A stretch of DNA of 64,000 nucleotides from Chlorokybus atmophyticus. Its lineage: Eukaryota > Streptophyta > Chlorokybophyceae > Chlorokybales > Chlorokybaceae. Both the position numbers and the translations under genes were made by a program. Below the pieces are notes generated by a model that saw only the letters and a program-made list of their open reading frames with translations, did not search any database and was not told where the DNA came from. The stretch spans positions 177,241-241,240 of the forward strand of contig RHPI01000638.1 in assembly GCA_009103225.1 (NCBI GenBank). The letters run 5' to 3'. Numbering within the stretch: position 1 is the stretch's first letter; every line of letters begins with the position of its first letter. Below are positions 38,049 through 64,000 of this stretch, piece after piece.

Positions 38049-39726
38049 TCTATAGCCAGGCTGTGGGTCAAAGGAGCGTGCGTCTGGACAGACTGAGCAT
38101 GCCGTATGCGTATACTCAGCAACGCTCTTGAATGTTGCTTGCCAGCATACCAGCTATCACTGACCACCCATTGCTAAGAGAGCAAGCGAGCAAATGCAGC
38201 CAACCGCTGACCTTGGCTGCTTATGGCTCAATTACCACAGCTGACAAGAAGGGGGCCGTGCCGCTTTGTTCTGAAGTCCCTCACCCAAATCGTGAGCCTG
38301 CAATGCGCTTGACTAGCATTGCGGATCTGCGTGAAGGCAACAGCACTACTGAAGTGGAAAAGAACAAGCGGCACACAGAGCGAGCAAAATTCACCGGTGC
38401 GTGCGCTGCTCTGCTCTGTTAGGCTATGCTCGCCCAGCAAATCTCCCACAACTTAGCAGTACCTGCCATGGGCATGTATCAGCTGCGTCGTTCAGCAGAT
38501 GCTGGGCGTCCAGCCAATGTAGGCCTAAGGCCAAGGGTCAGCAGCATCAAGAGCTAATAAAGGCTGGCAGGCCACTAAGCTGCGCCGCCTCAAGTGCTCT
38601 CGCCGCCAAGCACACACCCCAATTCTTCACTGTCGCTAGGCATGTCAACCTCCTCCTGCGCGTCTCAGTGCGACAAGCGTGCTGACATCAGCAATGTCAG
38701 TGCACTCCATGCTTCGACTCAGTGCCGTGGAACTCTACCAATGCCACCGTGGCAGCGCTAGACTTCCACGTGGCTTCAATGCACTGCTGGTGGCAGTCTC
38801 GTAACGACTCTTGTTGCTGTTGTCTGTGTATCTGGTCATATTTGTATATCTCAACGGTGTCTATGTTGATATATACAAATATGTCTGAATTTTGATTGAT
38901 CAAATCCAGTTTAATCGTAAAAATGCAAGGACTAACAGTTGCATTAGTATATATGATTTCATATCATGATATGAGATTTGCTCAAGAGCTCATGTTGCGT
39001 AGCACAAATATTACGATATAATCATAGTTAAACACATGGTAAATTTGTAATCCAATCTTACTTTAAGATATGAAACCATAACTTGTATAAAGAGCTAATA
39101 CTAGCTCTGGTGTTGTTACAATTGTGTAGTAATCACATTGGTGCTCGATGAACTTTTGTAACACTGTAAGCATCATGCTTTATACCACATAACTCGCAAT
39201 AGAGCTGCTTGAAAAATTACGCTCAAGGTCACATGCTATCCATATGCTATCAGCATTGATTGTAATGTAATGAAACAAAAGTAAAGGGAGTTGTGCTTGG
39301 GACACTTGATCGTAGGGTAGTGGAAGTATATGATGAATGTATAGGGCACCCGCAATAGCACACAGACTCACGCACACGCACGCACTCACCTGCAGCCAAC
39401 AGTCAGGAGGCAAGCACAGACTGATGGGGGTGGGGGGGGTGTAAAATTAGCGAAGTGAAGTTACTGTACCACACAATCACACCCCACTAGATGCAATGCA
39501 AGTGATGGTGGGGAGCAGAGCAGATAGGCCAACCCATACGTATGACATGTATGCCCAACGTATTAACCAACTCATGACACTACCAGTAGCCAAATACTCA
39601 AATGCTGCACTGAGTGTTCGTTCAAGGGCATACGTGCTCGGCGCTAAACCACCAAGTGACAAAAATGTAGTGACCAGATTCCAGGGAGATAGGTTGTCGT
39701 GCTAGCTTTGTGCTTTGCTTCACATG
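38049..39726. other. AT-rich intergenic region with palindromes
   Basis: This stretch lies between the start of the phosphoesterase/ATPase gene (38048) and the dynein stop (39727). Positions 38050-38700 may contain a 5' exon of the former (for example a short ATG frame near 38310-38280), but I cannot chain it securely. Positions 38800-39330 are markedly AT-rich and contain the inverted repeat at 38837-38883 and a perfect palindrome CATATCATGATATG near 38962. No coding exon is seen after 38700. Confidence 0.45.
38837..38883. repeat. 19-bp inverted repeat, 18 of 19 paired, AT-rich
   Basis: CATATTTGTATATCTCAAC at 38837-38855 pairs with GTTGATATATACAAATATG at 38865-38883 around a 9-nt loop. It sits in the most AT-rich stretch of the window. 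Confidence 0.9.
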
Positions 39727-61460
<21,734 letters not shown>

Positions 61461-61991
61461 CTCGAACGACGACAGCCACGCCGCCGCCGCCACCGCCGCC
61501 GCCGTCACGTGACGGGCGGACGACGTCGCTGGAGCTGCCGCCACGTGGCACGGTATGTCAACGCCCTAACGGCCGTGCACAAGCAGTGCGTCTTAGCGCA
61601 CAAGCCGCACAGAGCGGCCATGCTGATTCAGCACGCGGCTTCTCGACCCCTCTTCCCACAGCGATCGCGATCCAAACCGGCAATGCTCGCTCGCCTGCCG
61701 GTTCTAAAAGTCTGGTTCCCCGTTTTGTCGAGTTCCAACCTCGCTATCCTGTCCGGTCGAGACAGGTGAAATGAGCGAGCGCCCCTTCTTAAACCGGATC
61801 GGCTAAGCCTGTTCAAGAATATCTGCTGATAGCTTCAGCCAATGAACGGCAGCCAAGCGTTTCTCCTTAGCCACCAATTTGATTGGCGAAGTGGTCAGTA
61901 GTGTTGCAGAACGCTGTAGTTGTTGCTGTGGGTGTGCTTGGCGTAGGCGGCGGCGGTGTTGTGTCTGGCGGGTGAGGCGAGGTCTTTTACC
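61461..61991. other. Divergent promoter region between dynein-2 and psbO
   Basis: This 530-bp gap lies between the dynein start (61460, minus) and psbO (61992, plus). It begins with a GC-rich trinucleotide-like run (61470-61510). No specific element was identified. Large plus-strand open frames here overlap dynein exon 1 in antisense and are not called. Confidence 0.4.
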
Positions 61992-63140
61992 ATGGCGGCG
62001 GTGGCATTGCAGAGCTCTGTGGCTCTCCGGGGCGTAGCGGTCCCCTCCCAGAAGAAGGCGTCGTCGTCGTCATCGTCCAGGGCTGTCCCAGCCAGGTGCT
62101 CCGCCGTCCCGCAGGAGAGCAAGAAGCAGCATGGCCTGGTGCAGCTCGCCGGTAAGGCGGCTGCGGCGTTCGCCGCCGCCGCCCTGGTGGCGTCGTCCCC
62201 CGCGACGGCCCTAACCCAGGAGCAGCTCAACGCCCTCACCTACATGCAGGTCAAGGGCACAGGCATTGCCAACACCTGCACCACAGTGGAGCCATCCAAG
62301 GGTGGCGCCTCCGTCAACCTCCCCGCCGGCAAATACAAGATCACCAAGCTGTGCATGGAGCCAACCTCCTTCACCGTCAGGGACGAGTCCCCCTTCAAGG
62401 TCAGTCTGGCAGAGGCTCCTTCTATTGTTGCCATGCTTATCACCGCTTGCTTCTAGTCTAACTGTCTCTGTCTATCTTCGCCAACAGGGTGGCGAGCCTG
62501 AGTTTGTCAAGACGAAGCTCATGACCCGTCTGACCTACACCCTGGATGAGATCGACGGCGATGCCACTGTCGGCAACGACGGCTCCTTCACCTTCAAGGA
62601 GAATGATGGCATTGACTATGCTGCCACCACTGTCCAGCTGCCTGGTAAGATGGCATTACACTTGAACAGTTGCTTGGCTGCATGGCTTAGTGGTCAATTG
62701 TTGTGTTTCGTCAGCGCCCAGCTTGAACTAACATACACACCTTTGACAACACAGGAGGCGAGCGTGTGCCTTTCTTGTTTACCATCAAGGAGTTTGAGGG
62801 CAAGGGTTCGCTTCAGAAGTTCGCTGGCAACTTCTCTGTGCCCTCATACCGTGGCTCCACCTTCCTTGACCCCAAGGGTCGCGGTGGCTCCACCGGGTAT
62901 GACAATGCTGTTGCCCTGCCTGCTGCTGCTGACTCTGAGGAGCTGGAGAAGGAGAACAACAAGTCCACCAAGGCGTTGAGCGGCACCGCCACCTTCCAGA
63001 CGGCTGTTGTCAACGACGAGACCCAGGAGATTGCTGGCGTGTTTGAGAGCCTGCAGCCATCAGACACGGACTTGGGCGCCAAGGTACCCAAGGATGTCAA
63101 GATCTCTGGCATCTGGTACGCTCAGTACCAGAAGCTGTGA
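61992..63140 (+). CDS. psbO: PsbO, 33-kDa manganese-stabilising protein of photosystem II
   Basis: PsbO sits on the lumenal face of photosystem II and stabilises the Mn4CaO5 cluster during water oxidation. Three exons, 61992-62399, 62488-62644 and 62755-63140, join in phase to 951 nt (316 aa). The presequence is bipartite: a Ser/Arg/Lys-rich plastid transit part, then a hydrophobic Ala-rich lumenal signal ending SPATA just before [16 protein letters not shown], where the mature protein should begin. Conserved PsbO segments include [91 protein letters not shown], and the C-terminal [21 protein letters not shown] followed by [10 protein letters not shown]. The two cysteines that form the usual disulfide are present (in ANTC and LCMEP). 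It is intact and probably strongly expressed. It diverges from the dynein-2 gene. Confidence 0.98.
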
Positions 63141-64000
63141 ATGGGTGTTGTTTGTTGAGTTTGATCGCCTGAGTTCACCCGCCCCGCACGCGCTTAGTAC
63201 TGTAGTAGAACCATTAGGTAGAAGCCCTGCCACCTTACCCCCTCCCTGACTGTCGTCATCCCCGTACATATTATAAACCCTGTGCATCTGCCTGCTTTAA
63301 CCATGAATAAGTTGTCTGGCTGTGGTATAATGTTGGCTTGCACCTGTTTGTTGCCCAATGTGTTATCTGATGCACATTATTTGAGCATGCGTTGCTGCCA
63401 GCAACCTGCAGTTGGTGTGCATAGAGTGTCTTTAACAGAGGTGTTCAGCCACTGGCACAAGTTGTGGCGTGGTATGTTCAGCCCAAGGCAACCACTTGAT
63501 GTCCGATGCATAGGACGGGCATATACTCATGTCGATCATATTGATTATGCAAGTAAGCAGTATGGTTACTCGCATAGGGTTGTATGTGCTATGTGCTGAC
63601 AGGCTGGTGATACGTCACACACAGGCAGACAGGTAGGAGCAGCAGCAATGCTGACAGCACCTCATTTGATATGAGAATCGCACAATACCCAGTGCATGTA
63701 CATTACTAACTGTTTTATGCTTGGCAAGCAAGTGGTGTAACAAGTTGCATGGTGGTGACTTTGGTACTTGATTAGTATTAGACATCATTTGCTTCAATAC
63801 TTATGTGACATAAATGCTGGCCAACAAAACATGATATACCACTTGCATACTACATGGGAAAACTATAAGCATCTCGTGTTTAGAAATGCACAAACTACGT
63901 CCAACAGCCCCAATGCAAGAATGGTTGAACTTTGACTTATGCTCCAATATGTGTTCGTGCGACAAGTGTAGTAGTACCATATTTGATGACATTTGACAAT
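63141..64000. other. psbO 3' untranslated and intergenic sequence
   Basis: No exon with splice support or recognisable protein similarity follows the psbO stop. A frame at 63282-63599 has no good start or composition and probably lies in the 3' untranslated region. The last 250 bases are AT-rich. Confidence 0.45.

Noticed and set aside
63282-63599. 105-codon frame after psbO
   Set aside because: It lies directly in the psbO 3' region, has no conserved motif or credible start, and has no supporting exon.

Overview
The window is nuclear DNA from a photosynthetic, flagellate-capable green organism (Viridiplantae), most simply a green alga. It carries psbO with a bipartite chloroplast/thylakoid presequence, a plant-type PurL, an EDM2-like PHD/methyltransferase-fold protein of a family best known from land plants, and a dynein-2 (intraflagellar transport) heavy chain, which seed plants lack. 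EDM2 plus a ciliary dynein hints at a streptophyte alga, but I cannot exclude a chlorophyte. Genes are very intron-dense: exons are mostly 50-200 nt and introns mostly 60-400 nt, so long single ORFs are mostly not genes here. I rebuilt gene models by hand from exon frames, GT/GC-AG sites and phase continuity; single-base errors in exon edges are possible.

Layout, left to right: (1) 1.55-3.69 kb, minus: small nine-exon predicted plastid membrane protein. (2) 4.47-6.98 kb, plus: predicted plastid membrane protein with DedA/VTT-like motifs. (3) 7.76-14.59 kb, minus: PurL, de novo purine synthesis. (4) 15.08-20.53 kb, plus: exportin-7. (5) 22.33-25.18 kb, minus: unrecognised, probably organelle-targeted protein with a C-terminal UVR-like motif. 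(6) 25.68-31.39 kb, plus: EDM2-like chromatin protein. (7) about 33.7-38.05 kb, minus: an SbcD-like metallophosphoesterase apparently fused in one transcript to an SbcC/SMC-like ABC ATPase whose Walker B glutamate is glutamine. (8) 39.73-61.46 kb, minus: dynein-2 heavy chain, interrupted by a 625-N assembly gap in the stalk coiled coil. (9) 61.99-63.14 kb, plus: psbO. Strands alternate almost perfectly, so most intergenic gaps are either shared divergent promoters or convergent 3' ends.

The genes do not form a pathway; they are ordinary eukaryotic neighbours. The most unusual content is the fused SbcD-SbcC-like protein, the two or three unrecognised predicted organellar proteins, five or more likely GC-AG introns, several near-perfect inverted repeats (including one at a stop codon), a purine-rich satellite-like block at 31.9-32.8 kb, a 346-bp CA tract, and alternating purine-pyrimidine minisatellites filling most dynein introns. 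I saw no tRNA, rRNA, CRISPR array, operon or recognisable transposon coding sequence.
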